Source: JBAXXL01 sp037127915
GTDB taxonomy: Bacteria; Bacteroidota; Ignavibacteria; Kapaibacteriales; UBA2268
Assembly (NCBI GenBank): GCA_037127915.1
Contig: JBAXXL010000018.1
Span: 1-64,000 of the forward strand
Reading direction: 5' to 3'
DNA: 64,000 nt
Shown here: one piece after another, positions 17,553 through 26,005 of the stretch
Layout: the number at the start of each line of letters is the position of its first letter
Numbering within the stretch: the stretch's first letter is position 1
The notes under the pieces: generated by a model
Databases searched by the model: none
Told to the model about the DNA's origin: nothing
The model's input: the letters and a program-made list of their open reading frames with translations, nothing else
Translations under genes and position numbers: made by a program

Positions 17553-18671
17553 ATGAGACAACTTTTATATTTATTACAAAAAGAATTCATACAGATATTC
17601 AGAGATAAATTTCTTGGCAAAGTAATTTTTATTATCCCTATTGTACAAATTTTAATCTTAGCGCCTGCTATAACATTTGAAGTTAAAAATCTGAAGATGG
17701 CGATTGTGGATAATGACAATTCTGTTTCTTCGCGCGAGTTAATTAATAAATTCGGCAGTTCACCTTTTTATACTATCGTTGCTCAAACCTATTCCCCTGA
17801 TGTAGCTTATGATTTATTGGGAAAAGATAAAGTCGATGTAATTGTCAATATATCCAACGGATTTAGTGATGATCTTACTAAATTCAACTCCGCCGATGTG
17901 CAGGTAATCGTAAACGCGGTCAATGGCTCCGCTGCGCAGTTAGCTGCAGGTTATACTTCGGGTGTGATATTGGATTACAATAAGCAAATTTTAACGAAAA
18001 CTTATAATCAGGATTTGGCAAGATTGGAAACAATCAATATTAATCACCGGTTTTGGTATAATCCGCTCCTGAATTATTACGATTATATGGTACCGGGAAT
18101 TTTAGTAATTTTAGTAACAGCTATAGGATTATTGCTTTCGGGATTGAATCTCGTGAAAGAAAAAGAAATCGGGACAATTGAGCAAATAAATGTTTCTCCA
18201 ATAAAGAAATACCAGTTTATTACAGCTAAATTAATTCCTTTTTTGTTGATTGGCATTGTTGATTTAGCAATAGGTTTAGTTGTTTCGAAATTAGTTTTTG
18301 GCATTCAATTTAATGGTTCTATGTTGTTGCTATTGATGTTTACTACAATTTATTTAATTGCGGTATTGGGTCTTGGATTATTTATCTCTTCGTTTGCTTC
18401 CACTCAACAGCAATATTTATTCAGTGTTTTCGCAATAATTATGATTTATGTCCTGATGAGCGGTATTTTCACTCCATTCAACAGTATGCCGGAATGGGCG
18501 AAAATCATATCTTATGTTGTTAATCCATCGTGTTATTTCGTGAAGGTTAATAGGGCTATTATGCTGAAAGGATCAGGTTTTAACGATTTAATTCCGGAAT
18601 TTTCAGCGTTGAGCTTCCTTGCAGTGTTTTACTTTTCTATAGCGATTGCAAGATTCAGGAAAACAACATAA
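17553..18671 (+). CDS. ABC-2 type permease (YbhS-like)
   Basis: A 372-residue permease, second subunit of the same exporter, eight bases after the first. It shares the plan of helix, extracytoplasmic domain and five helices, with KEKEIGTIEQINVSPIKKYQ as coupling segment and YVVNPSCYFVKVNRAIMLKG near the end. It ends the operon; dispersed repeat DNA begins right after its stop. Confidence 0.9.
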   Translation: MRQLLYLLQKEFIQIFRDKFLGKVIFIIPIVQILILAPAITFEVKNLKMAIVDNDNSVSSRELINKFGSSPFYTIVAQTYSPDVAYDLLGKDKVDVIVNISNGFSDDLTKFNSADVQVIVNAVNGSAAQLAAGYTSGVILDYNKQILTKTYNQDLARLETININHRFWYNPLLNYYDYMVPGILVILVTAIGLLLSGLNLVKEKEIGTIEQINVSPIKKYQFITAKLIPFLLIGIVDLAIGLVVSKLVFGIQFNGSMLLLLMFTTIYLIAVLGLGLFISSFASTQQQYLFSVFAIIMIYVLMSGIFTPFNSMPEWAKIISYVVNPSCYFVKVNRAIMLKGSGFNDLIPEFSALSFLAVFYFSIAIARFRKTT

Positions 18672-19030
18672 TAATGTTTAATTGTTAATTATCAATGGTT
18701 AATGGGAAGAAGAAGAAACAATTATTAATGATGAATGATGAATGATAAATGGGAAGAAATCAGGAAAGGAAGAATAGCACACTGACGACGCAGAATTAAT
18801 GGTCAATGGTTAATTGTCAATGGTTAATGGGAAGAATGAAGAAACAACAACGCCGTGACGGAAGAATGGCACACTGATGACTCAGAATTAATAATAAATG
18901 GTTAATGAGAAGAAGGAAATAACAGCAATGGTGTTAAGGTGTGAATTTTAAACGCGAGGTAGCCTATTGGAAAACCAAAAAAAAATCTTATTTTTGAGAT
19001 GAATTTTTCATACCAAATGTACAAGAATAT
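18672..19030. repeat. Intergenic repeat cluster
   Basis: No gene. The stretch is almost entirely repeat phrases: several 'aatggttaatgggaagaa' copies (from 18674, 18720, 18800, 18896), alternating with 'gcacactgacgacgcagaat' and 'gcacactgatgactcagaat' phrases (18777-18796, 18870-18889). The last 90 bases lack them and should hold the promoter of the next gene. Confidence 0.7.
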
Positions 19031-19579
19031 ATGAAAACAGCATTAATAATAATTGACATTCAAAACGATTATTTCGAAAACGGGACTATGACACTTTTCG
19101 GCTCGTTTGAAGCTAGCGAAAATGCCGCCTTAATAATCGACCAATTCAGATTGAAGAATTTGCCTATTGTTTTTATTCAGCATATAGCCGCAAGTCCGAC
19201 GGCTACGTTTTTTTTACCTGGAACACAAGGTGCGGAAATTCACCAAAGTGTAAAACCATACGAGTACGATAAAGTTATCGTAAAGCACTACCCGAATAGC
19301 TTCCGCGAAACCGAATTGTACAACTATCTGAGATTGCTCGAAATTACTGATTTGGTAATTTGCGGGATGATGACACACATGTGCGTGGATGCCACTACGC
19401 GTGCGGCAAAAGATTTCGGTTATAACTGTACACTTATCGGCGATGCTTGCGCAACTAAAGATCTTGAGCTAAATGGACAATCCGTAAAAGCTGATGATGT
19501 CCAAACAAGCTTTTTAGCCGCATTGAACGGTTTTTATTCAAATGTTATAACGACAAATGAATTGAAAATTGGAAATTGA
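19031..19579 (+). CDS. Isochorismatase-like cysteine hydrolase
   Basis: A 182-residue enzyme of the isochorismatase/nicotinamidase fold. The catalytic triad is visible: Asp9 (IIIDIQNDY), Lys85 (VIVKHYPNSF) and Cys118 (GMMTHMCVDATTRAA). The substrate is unclear; the short length and the absence of a clear metal-binding DxH motif argue against a classical PncA nicotinamidase. The last residues (TTNELKIGN) and the stop are encoded by a dispersed 'gaattgaaaattggaaattg' phrase, so the original C-terminus may have been altered by repeat insertion. Confidence 0.85.
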   Translation: MKTALIIIDIQNDYFENGTMTLFGSFEASENAALIIDQFRLKNLPIVFIQHIAASPTATFFLPGTQGAEIHQSVKPYEYDKVIVKHYPNSFRETELYNYLRLLEITDLVICGMMTHMCVDATTRAAKDFGYNCTLIGDACATKDLELNGQSVKADDVQTSFLAALNGFYSNVITTNELKIGN

Positions 19580-19746
19580 AAGTTGAAAATGTGAAGTGAA
19601 GAAAGAAAAAACCACCTAACCCACTTGAAACATGGGGGAAAGCCAAGACGTATTTCCTGTGGAAGCAGGAATCCATCTTCGAACAATTTAAAAATGGAAC
19701 AATGGAAAAAGTGCCATAGGCACAAAATATCATATGGAATTACTTT
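19580..19746. repeat. Repeat-containing spacer
   Basis: It continues the 'ggaaattgaaagttgaaaatg' type repeat and then holds an 'aatccatcttcgaa' fragment and a small hairpin, GTGCCATAGGCAC at 19711-19723. No gene is supported. Confidence 0.55.
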
Positions 19747-20982
19747 ATGAAAAAAATATTTATTCTTGTATTATTAACATTCGCTTTCAGCAACTTATAT
19801 GCCGAATCGGACAGCACTGCAAAACCTACTGATTATAGCTTTATAATTCAGGATTCTCCCGCACAGCTTTTTACTATGGAGCAATTCGACCAATGCTATT
19901 TATCGGCTTATAGATTATTTGCCCGAGGATTAAATACAGTAGTTGAAGACAAGCTAACATCAGACCTAATACAAATTGGATTACAAACACTAATATTAAC
20001 GCCGTTATCGCACGAAGAAGGACATAGATCAGTATTAACAGCTCATAATATAGGTTCTATTTCTCAGCCGTATTTTAACAAATCAGGAGCGGCTTATGTG
20101 AAGGGTGTTACAGATGCCACATTGGAAAACCTTCGCGATACCGATTTGCCTACATATATCCGTTTGCATACGGCAGGTTTAGAATCGGATTATATGCTGA
20201 CAAAACAAATGGAAACTATCGGTAGTTTTGAAATGGATAATTACCAAAATTTCAAATGGGAATATTTAATGCGCAAGTTAGCAATATTACAATACTATCT
20301 TCTAGGTTTGTTCAAATACGATATAGATTTGCCTGAGGAATATAAGGAATTAGAACGTGATATTGTAGGAATGGATACCTACGGAGCAGTAAAGAATTTA
20401 TTTCGACCGAAAACATTTTTTTATAGATATACACTTTATACAGACCTGACACAAGAAGAACAAAAATTCATTTCTCGAGCCGGATACCGCTCATTGCTTA
20501 ATTTGCTCAATCCTATGATATTCGGCAAGAAGAATTTTAAAATCACCGACGCCTTAAAAATTAATGCCGGGATGGGTTATACAATGAGCCCGTTCGGCGA
20601 TTTCATCGACGAAAACCTTTGGGTTAAGTACAAGGAATTAAATTTTGCTTTTTATGCGCGTCAAATGCAAAATAGAGAAAACTGGTTCCAAGGATTCGGT
20701 TTAAGCTTGGTGGATTATAAACCAACTGAAAACATATCATTAAGTTTAGCGGGGCATATTTGGAAACAGCCGGAAGGTTTGGATTTCAATACTGATAAGG
20801 CATTCTCCGGAGGCGCGGTTGATATAGATTTTAAATATTTTTTCTTTAAGAAAGATAATCAAGTACTTAAAGGGCTATCATTGGATTTGGGCTTGATTTA
20901 CAAAAGCGTTGGTTTTATGCCTGAAAACATGTTTTTGGGTAGCCAGACAGGAATAAGTTTTGGTACAACAATCAGGATATAA
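19747..20982 (+). CDS. Outer-membrane-type protein with HEEGH metal-site motif
   Basis: Not recognised. The 411-residue protein has a signal peptide (MKKIFILVLLTFAFSNLYA), a helical region to about residue 260 and a C-terminal half of alternating strands that looks like a small beta-barrel (LNFAFYARQMQNRENWF, ISLSLAGHIWKQPEG, KGLSLDLGLIYKSVGF). Inside the helical part is HEEGH at 89-93, an exact HExxH zinc-protease motif at the end of a hydrophobic helix, with GLESD at 144-148 as a possible third-ligand segment (compare ESD in gluzincins). A metallopeptidase activity is inferred only from these residues. Confidence 0.65.
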   Translation: MKKIFILVLLTFAFSNLYAESDSTAKPTDYSFIIQDSPAQLFTMEQFDQCYLSAYRLFARGLNTVVEDKLTSDLIQIGLQTLILTPLSHEEGHRSVLTAHNIGSISQPYFNKSGAAYVKGVTDATLENLRDTDLPTYIRLHTAGLESDYMLTKQMETIGSFEMDNYQNFKWEYLMRKLAILQYYLLGLFKYDIDLPEEYKELERDIVGMDTYGAVKNLFRPKTFFYRYTLYTDLTQEEQKFISRAGYRSLLNLLNPMIFGKKNFKITDALKINAGMGYTMSPFGDFIDENLWVKYKELNFAFYARQMQNRENWFQGFGLSLVDYKPTENISLSLAGHIWKQPEGLDFNTDKAFSGGAVDIDFKYFFFKKDNQVLKGLSLDLGLIYKSVGFMPENMFLGSQTGISFGTTIRI

Positions 20983-21319
20983 GCAATCAATTTTCTAAGG
21001 GAGATTTGGGGAGGAAAGAATAGCACACTGATGACGCAGAATTAATTTTCAATGGTTAATTGTAAATTGTTAATGGGCAGAAAGGGAAAAAACGTAATTC
21101 GTAATTTGAAATTCGTAATTGATTTGTCCATCTTCTTGAATAGCCACGACTTTTAAGTCGTGGTGCGGATACACGCGAGATATAATTGGCTTTAGCCCAA
21201 ATATCAACCACTCCATTGTTCAACCCCTTTGGGGCTGTTATCCCAGCATTGCTCTTTCCACGGGTTTCACCCGCGGTTATTGAGATTCAGCCACTTCGTG
21301 GCAAAATTGTTCTCATTTT
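20983..21319. repeat. Intergenic repeats and hairpin array
   Basis: Between two convergent genes. It starts with 'gcacactgatgacgcagaat' and 'aatggttaattgtaaattgt' phrases (21022-21075). Then five small hairpins follow in a row: CCACGACTTTTAAGTCGTGG (21144-21163), GGCTTTAGCC, ACCCCTTTGGGGCT, CCACGGGTTTCACCCGCGG and GCCACTTCGTGGC (ending near 21302). The first two recur as a pair at 41662-41716 and 56468-56519. Confidence 0.75.
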
Positions 21320-22636
21320 CTATTCCACAAGAAACTTATAGTTATTTTGCTCTGTTCTGCTTTTTATAGTTAATATATAAACACCAATTGGCAATGGCTG
21401 GTTAATCTGGATTATGTTTTTGCCTATTACAAAAGCTTGCGCGCCAAGATTTGCTACCATTTTGCCTGTTATATCAAAGACTTGTGTGGATCCTTGAAAT
21501 GATTCATCAGAATAAAATTCTAATTGATTGTTTTTATATAGGATATAATTGTCTTGGGATTTCGTTGTTTCATTAACCGAAACTTCTGCTAAATCAAGAA
21601 GAGCTAAATTTCCGTGGTAATCGCATAAAACTAATTTTTTGTTATAAACATCTAAATAGGGTGTTTCGAAATTTATCATTTTCTTTAGTCGATTTTCTTT
21701 AAAATCCCAAACTAATAAATATTTTGAATATTTTATTGATATTGTTTTAGTATCTAAGAAATTTCCAAAACCAAAAATTGTTTTGTATTCAAAAAGATTG
21801 CTTATGTCCTCATCATTTATAATTGTTTTTTCTTTAGTCAACATATTATATATATATATATATGTTATTTTATTGTTATTAAAATGGCTGTAGGTGTACA
21901 TTAGATAATTACCATCTGGTGAAAATTGTATTTGGTGATTATAAGGATAAAAGCTTTCCAAACGGGTAAATCCATATTTATTATCTAGATTAATTAATAT
22001 AACCGACCGGTTAATATTGTCTCCCTCATAACCAATCGGGTCGTGTGAAACACATACTGCCAGAGTTTTCCCATCGGGTGAAATTGCTATTTCACCGCCT
22101 CCATGAAAGTCATGTCCGCAGAATATTTCAATTTCTTCCAGCGTATTCAAATCGTAAACCCGAATTACTCCTGTATTGTTGTTGTCATTATCGATGGTTT
22201 CATAAAGCTTTGTACCATCGGGCGACAAACAATAATCAGCGCAAAATCGCAGGTATTTTAATATTTTTCCGGTTTGAATATTCCATACCGCCAAACCTAA
22301 ATCTGATTCAGCAAATAGGTATCTTCCATCTTTGGAAATTTGCGGATTGTGTGAGTTTGAAGTAGGTATTGTATCAAACTCTCTTAATTCTTTGCCGTTT
22401 GAAGCATCAATTAGGATAGGAACTGATTTTTCATTGGGGTAAATATAAGGGTTTTTTAATGAAATAATGGAATTCCCATCCGGTAGGAATACAGCACCTC
22501 CCCAACCTGGGTAGCCTTCGGTTGGGCCATGATAAAGCGTGTCCACCGTGATCAGCGGTGCCGGTAATTCAGCTCGTAGTTGTGAAAATGCGGCTAACAC
22601 GATAACCATCGCGAGAACAATTCGAATGTAATACAT
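21320..22636 (-). CDS. T9SS-exported beta-propeller (WD40-like) protein
   Basis: A 438-residue secreted protein. Signal peptide MYYIRIVLAMVIVLAAFSQLRA; WD/YVTN-like blades follow with the repeated core SPDG (e.g. CLSPDGTKLYETI, AISPDGKTLAVCV, QFSPDGNYLMYTY); the last 75 residues are a T9SS sorting domain (STQVFDITGKMVANLG ... GVYILTIKS ... YKFLVE). The ATG at 22636 is preceded by GGAG eight bases upstream. It is a close paralogue of the next gene upstream, including the non-coding upstream DNA. An (AT)n run encodes a Tyr-Ile-Tyr-Ile stretch. Function of the propeller is unknown. Confidence 0.85.
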   Translation of the reverse strand: MYYIRIVLAMVIVLAAFSQLRAELPAPLITVDTLYHGPTEGYPGWGGAVFLPDGNSIISLKNPYIYPNEKSVPILIDASNGKELREFDTIPTSNSHNPQISKDGRYLFAESDLGLAVWNIQTGKILKYLRFCADYCLSPDGTKLYETIDNDNNNTGVIRVYDLNTLEEIEIFCGHDFHGGGEIAISPDGKTLAVCVSHDPIGYEGDNINRSVILINLDNKYGFTRLESFYPYNHQIQFSPDGNYLMYTYSHFNNNKITYIYIYNMLTKEKTIINDEDISNLFEYKTIFGFGNFLDTKTISIKYSKYLLVWDFKENRLKKMINFETPYLDVYNKKLVLCDYHGNLALLDLAEVSVNETTKSQDNYILYKNNQLEFYSDESFQGSTQVFDITGKMVANLGAQAFVIGKNIIQINQPLPIGVYILTIKSRTEQNNYKFLVE

Positions 22637-22974
22637 AGAGCAGTACTCCAATGTTTGTTGATAAATGATTACCGGACACCCGCGCGATAATCGCTTATAT
22701 TATCAAAATACTTTTGCTGGTTTCTTCGGGAAAGTACCCGAGAAAACATTTAGATTTTACAAAAATATATATTATTCATATATATAAGACAAACGAAACG
22801 AAAAAAAGATTCACTTTTTTTGCATTAATTAAATTAATTCATTTTCATAATTCTAACACACAGTATTATAGTTGTTTATAAGAGCATAAACATAGTTTTT
22901 TTTTCGATTTTTGTGATAATAATTTGCTGTTTTGACAAAAGGGATTTTTTTTCTGGATTATTTTTAGCAAGAGC
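22637..22974 (-). promoter_or_regulatory. Duplicated long leader of T9SS gene, copy 1
   Basis: About 335 bases upstream of the start are nearly identical to the leader of the neighbouring paralogue (24356-24694). Within it, the segment around 22777-22822 (read on the minus strand: AAAAAAAGTGAATC, TTTTTTTCG, then TTTGTCTTATATATATGAA) is shared with the leader of the T9SS gene at 57084. This points to a conserved promoter or leader-RNA element. Confidence 0.5.
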
Positions 22975-23035
22975 GTGGTGTTGCAAAACGTTAAGATGGA
23001 CTCCACCTTCCTGATCTGACCCCAAACCCAATCCC
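22975..23035. repeat. Repeat fragment in spacer
   Basis: Contains AAGATGGACTCCACCTTC (22993-23010). The same phrase forms an in-frame hairpin inside the WD40 gene at 33306-33332. Confidence 0.6.
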
Positions 23036-24355
23036 CTATTCCACAATAAATTTATAGCTATTTTGCTCTGTTCCGCTTTTTATAGTAAAAATATAAACGC
23101 CTATTGCCAATGGCTGGTTAATCTGGATTATGTTTTTTCCCATTACAAAAGCTTGCGCGCCAAGATATGCTACCATTTTACCTGTTAAATCAAAGACTTG
23201 TGTGGAACCTTGGAATGATTTATCAGAATAAAACTCTAATTGATTGTTGTTATATGATAGATAATTTTCATTTGGAAGAGATAAATCTTTAACTGGAACA
23301 ATGGTTTTATTCAAATAACCTATTACACCACGTTGATTACATAAAAGGATTAAACTATCTTTAAAATCGATAGTTCTATTAGTATTAAATTCTATATAAT
23401 TTTTTACCCCATTTTCAAGAATATTCCAGGTAAAACAATACCTTATACTACCTGATAAATTAGATATAGCTGTCATTATTACTTTTTCATTTATGAAAGA
23501 TGGATTACCGATTCCGAAAACATCAAATCCAAACAGAGTTGATAATTCTTCTCTTTTTATATACTTTTTCTCCTTTGTTTCTAAATTATATATGTATATA
23601 CATGTATGGTTCCCGTCATTGTATAGTGATGCTATTCGTCTCCCGTCCGGTGAAAATTGCATTGTCAGAAAACCAGCCCCAGCAGGCTCTACAACCGTAT
23701 AATTTTCCTTATCATTTAGATTAATTAAAATAACCTGATTTGTTTGTGTATCTGATGAACCATAGGGTTTCTTTTCTACTGATACTGCAAGTGTTTGTCC
23801 ATCGGGAGAAATATCAATACTGTATGCTGATTGTAAACCATAATAAGTTAACGTTTCAATTTCTTGGAAATTAATCATATCATAGATAGCAATTAATCCT
23901 GGATGTTCGGCTTTGTTTGGTAATGTAACATACAATTTTGTTCCATCGGGCGAAATACAAAAATAATGAATATCCTTTTCAATGGGATAGGTTATTTTTC
24001 CTGTTGGAACATCCCAAACTGCCAATTTCGGACCCATCACAGTAGCTAATAATTTAGTACCATCTTTTGATAATTCAGGATAAAGAGCTGTTTCAATAGG
24101 ACTTTTGTCCAACGTCCTTAAAATCTCACCCGATTTTGAATCAATGATGTATGGTGTATCTCCCTTTATCACGATAATATTCCCATCAGGCAAAAAGAAT
24201 GCGCCGCTTGCTTCACCTTGCACAGTTTTGCTGAGATCACATAACGTATCCACGTTGATTGTTGGCACGTTCGGTTGAGTTTTTACCACTGCCCCGGGCA
24301 AGATAAATACGGCTATCATGATAGCAAATGCGAGAACAATTCGAGTGTAATACAT
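23036..24355 (-). CDS. T9SS-exported beta-propeller protein (paralogue)
   Basis: A 439-residue paralogue of the gene just downstream, with the same signal peptide style (MYYTRIVLAFAIMIAVFILP), SPDG propeller blades and an almost identical sorting domain (STQVFDLTGKMVAYLG ... YKFIVE). The propeller parts have diverged more than the termini. The start is at the ATG with GGAG upstream, as in the paralogue. Tandem duplication including about 335 bases of leader explains the pair. Surface location is expected. Confidence 0.85.
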   Translation of the reverse strand: MYYTRIVLAFAIMIAVFILPGAVVKTQPNVPTINVDTLCDLSKTVQGEASGAFFLPDGNIIVIKGDTPYIIDSKSGEILRTLDKSPIETALYPELSKDGTKLLATVMGPKLAVWDVPTGKITYPIEKDIHYFCISPDGTKLYVTLPNKAEHPGLIAIYDMINFQEIETLTYYGLQSAYSIDISPDGQTLAVSVEKKPYGSSDTQTNQVILINLNDKENYTVVEPAGAGFLTMQFSPDGRRIASLYNDGNHTCIYIYNLETKEKKYIKREELSTLFGFDVFGIGNPSFINEKVIMTAISNLSGSIRYCFTWNILENGVKNYIEFNTNRTIDFKDSLILLCNQRGVIGYLNKTIVPVKDLSLPNENYLSYNNNQLEFYSDKSFQGSTQVFDLTGKMVAYLGAQAFVMGKNIIQINQPLAIGVYIFTIKSGTEQNSYKFIVE

Positions 24356-24694
24356 AGAGCAGTACTCCAATGTTTGTTGATAAATGATTACCTGACACCC
24401 GCCCGGCAATCGCTTAAATTATCAAAATACTTTTGTTGGTTTCTTCAGGAAAATACCGGAGAAAACATTTAGATTTTACAAAATTATATATTATTCATAT
24501 ATATAAGACAAACGAAACGGAAAAAAGATTCACTTTTTTTGCATTAATTAAATTAATTCTTTTTCATAATTCTAACATATTGTATTCACATTGTTTATAA
24601 GAACCAAAACATAGTTTTTTTTCCGTTTTTTTTGATAATAATTTGCTGTTTTGACAAAAGGGTATTTTATTTTGGATTATTTTGAGTGAGAGCG
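24356..24694 (-). promoter_or_regulatory. Duplicated long leader of T9SS gene, copy 2
   Basis: Second copy of the 335-base leader described at 22637-22974, with scattered substitutions and the core kept around 24495-24541. The similarity stops at 'agagcg', where a GTTCCAAAGC hairpin repeat begins. Confidence 0.5.
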
Positions 24695-24948
24695 TTCCAA
24701 AGCAGGAGCTTTGGAACGAGGGTCAACGCGTACAAAAATATCTTCCTATACCCCAAACCCAATCCCCTAAACCCTTCTTGAAGATGGATTCCCGATGCCT
24801 CGGGAATGACATACGTCTTCTTCTCATTTTCAACTTTCAACTTTCCATTTTCAATTATTCGAAGATGGATTCCCGATGCCTCGGGAATGACATTCGTCTT
24901 CTTCTCATTTTCACTTCTTTCTTCACATTAACCATTGACAATTATCAA
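24693..24948. repeat. Intergenic repeat cluster
   Basis: CGTTCCAAAGC-AGGA-GCTTTGGAACG hairpin (24693-24718), then two GATGGATTCCCGA elements (arms ATTCCCGA/TCGGGAAT at 24788-24807 and 24869-24888) and 'cttctcattttcaactttc' type phrases. The final phrase 'accattgacaattatcaatt' runs into the stop codon of the ABC ATPase gene. No gene is supported here. Confidence 0.75.
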
Positions 24949-25854
24949 TTAACCATTATCTTCACGGGTTTGCTCTATGAAAATTTCGTTCATGCTTGGT
25001 TCGCAAAGCTCGAATTTGAAAATTTCGGCTGTCGTCAGTGCTTGCTCCAAAATTGAGTTTGGCTTTATGGTTTTGTCCAATATTAGAACTTCAATTCTGT
25101 TGCTTGTACTTTGATTAATTCTAACAGAATCCATCTCTTTCAGGAAATCAACATTGCCTTCGTATTCCATAATAATTGTGTTTTTCCCGAAACTTCGCTT
25201 AATATTTCTGACGCTTCCCGACAATATTGCTTTGCCTTTATTAATCAGGCATATATCGTCGCACATAGTTTCGACTTGATGCATTAAATGGGTTGATAGC
25301 ACAATAGCTTTTCCCTGCGCTTTCAGTTCTAAAATTATAGTGTTTAGTAATTCAGCATTCACAGGGTCGAATCCCGAGAACGGCTCATCCAAAATCAGCA
25401 CCGCAGGATCGTGCAGAATAGTTGTTATAAACTGAAGCTTTTGTTGCATACCTTTCGACAGTTCCTGTACCTTCTTATTCTTCCATGACGTAGCATTAAA
25501 TCTGTCCAGCCAGTAGTCCGCTTTTTTCATTGCATCTGCTTTGCTGACGCCTTTAAGTTCGGCAAAATATAGAATCTGGTCTATAACCTTCATTTTCTTA
25601 TATAATCCGCGTTCTTCCGGCAGATAACCGATTATATTCTGCATATCGGAATTTACCTCTTTGCCATCAATAAATATCTGTCCGCTGTCGGGAATAATTA
25701 TATTATTCATCATACGGATAGTTGTTGTTTTACCTGCTCCGTTCGGTCCCAGCAATCCGAAAATCGCTTCCCCTTGGACTTCAAAAGAAATGTTATCTAC
25801 CGCTTTAATATTGGTAAATGTTTTGACTAAATTTTGTACTTTTATTGTGCTCAT
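24949..25854 (-). CDS. NatA-like ABC ATPase without a neighbouring permease
   Basis: A 301-residue ATPase with Walker A GPNGAGKTT, YLPEERGLY (Glu in the Q-loop position, usual in this subgroup), signature ELSKGMQQK, Walker B ILDEPFSGFD and switch His in STHLMH. A C-terminal DUF4162-like domain covers about 215-300. NatA proteins export sodium or other compounds with a NatB permease encoded next door; here no permease follows. The terminal codons (after EQTRED) and stop fall in a dispersed repeat. Confidence 0.88.
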   Translation of the reverse strand: MSTIKVQNLVKTFTNIKAVDNISFEVQGEAIFGLLGPNGAGKTTTIRMMNNIIIPDSGQIFIDGKEVNSDMQNIIGYLPEERGLYKKMKVIDQILYFAELKGVSKADAMKKADYWLDRFNATSWKNKKVQELSKGMQQKLQFITTILHDPAVLILDEPFSGFDPVNAELLNTIILELKAQGKAIVLSTHLMHQVETMCDDICLINKGKAILSGSVRNIKRSFGKNTIIMEYEGNVDFLKEMDSVRINQSTSNRIEVLILDKTIKPNSILEQALTTAEIFKFELCEPSMNEIFIEQTREDNG

Positions 25855-26005
25855 GTTTTCGATCTTAGATTAATAATAACTTATATACGTTTATTTCGAG
25901 TTAACAGTTTCGATTATTTTTAAAATAATTTGTAATTTTCTTTGATAATTGCTAATTTAAAAAATAATTTTTACATATTTTTCAAATATACTTAAAAAAA
26001 ACGCA

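Noticed and set aside
18672..19030. CRISPR-like array
   Set aside because: Repeated phrases here differ in length, sequence and spacing, and there are no uniform spacers or cas genes.
21847..21864. (TA)n tract as a possible phase-variation switch
   Set aside because: It lies in frame inside the propeller gene, encodes Tyr-Ile repeats also present in the paralogue (CIYIYN), and the frame is intact. It could slip, but there is no positive evidence.
24682..25056. Open frame of 124 codons on the plus strand
   Set aside because: It is made of dispersed repeat phrases and then runs antisense through the end of the NatA-like gene; repeated peptide words simply mirror repeated DNA.
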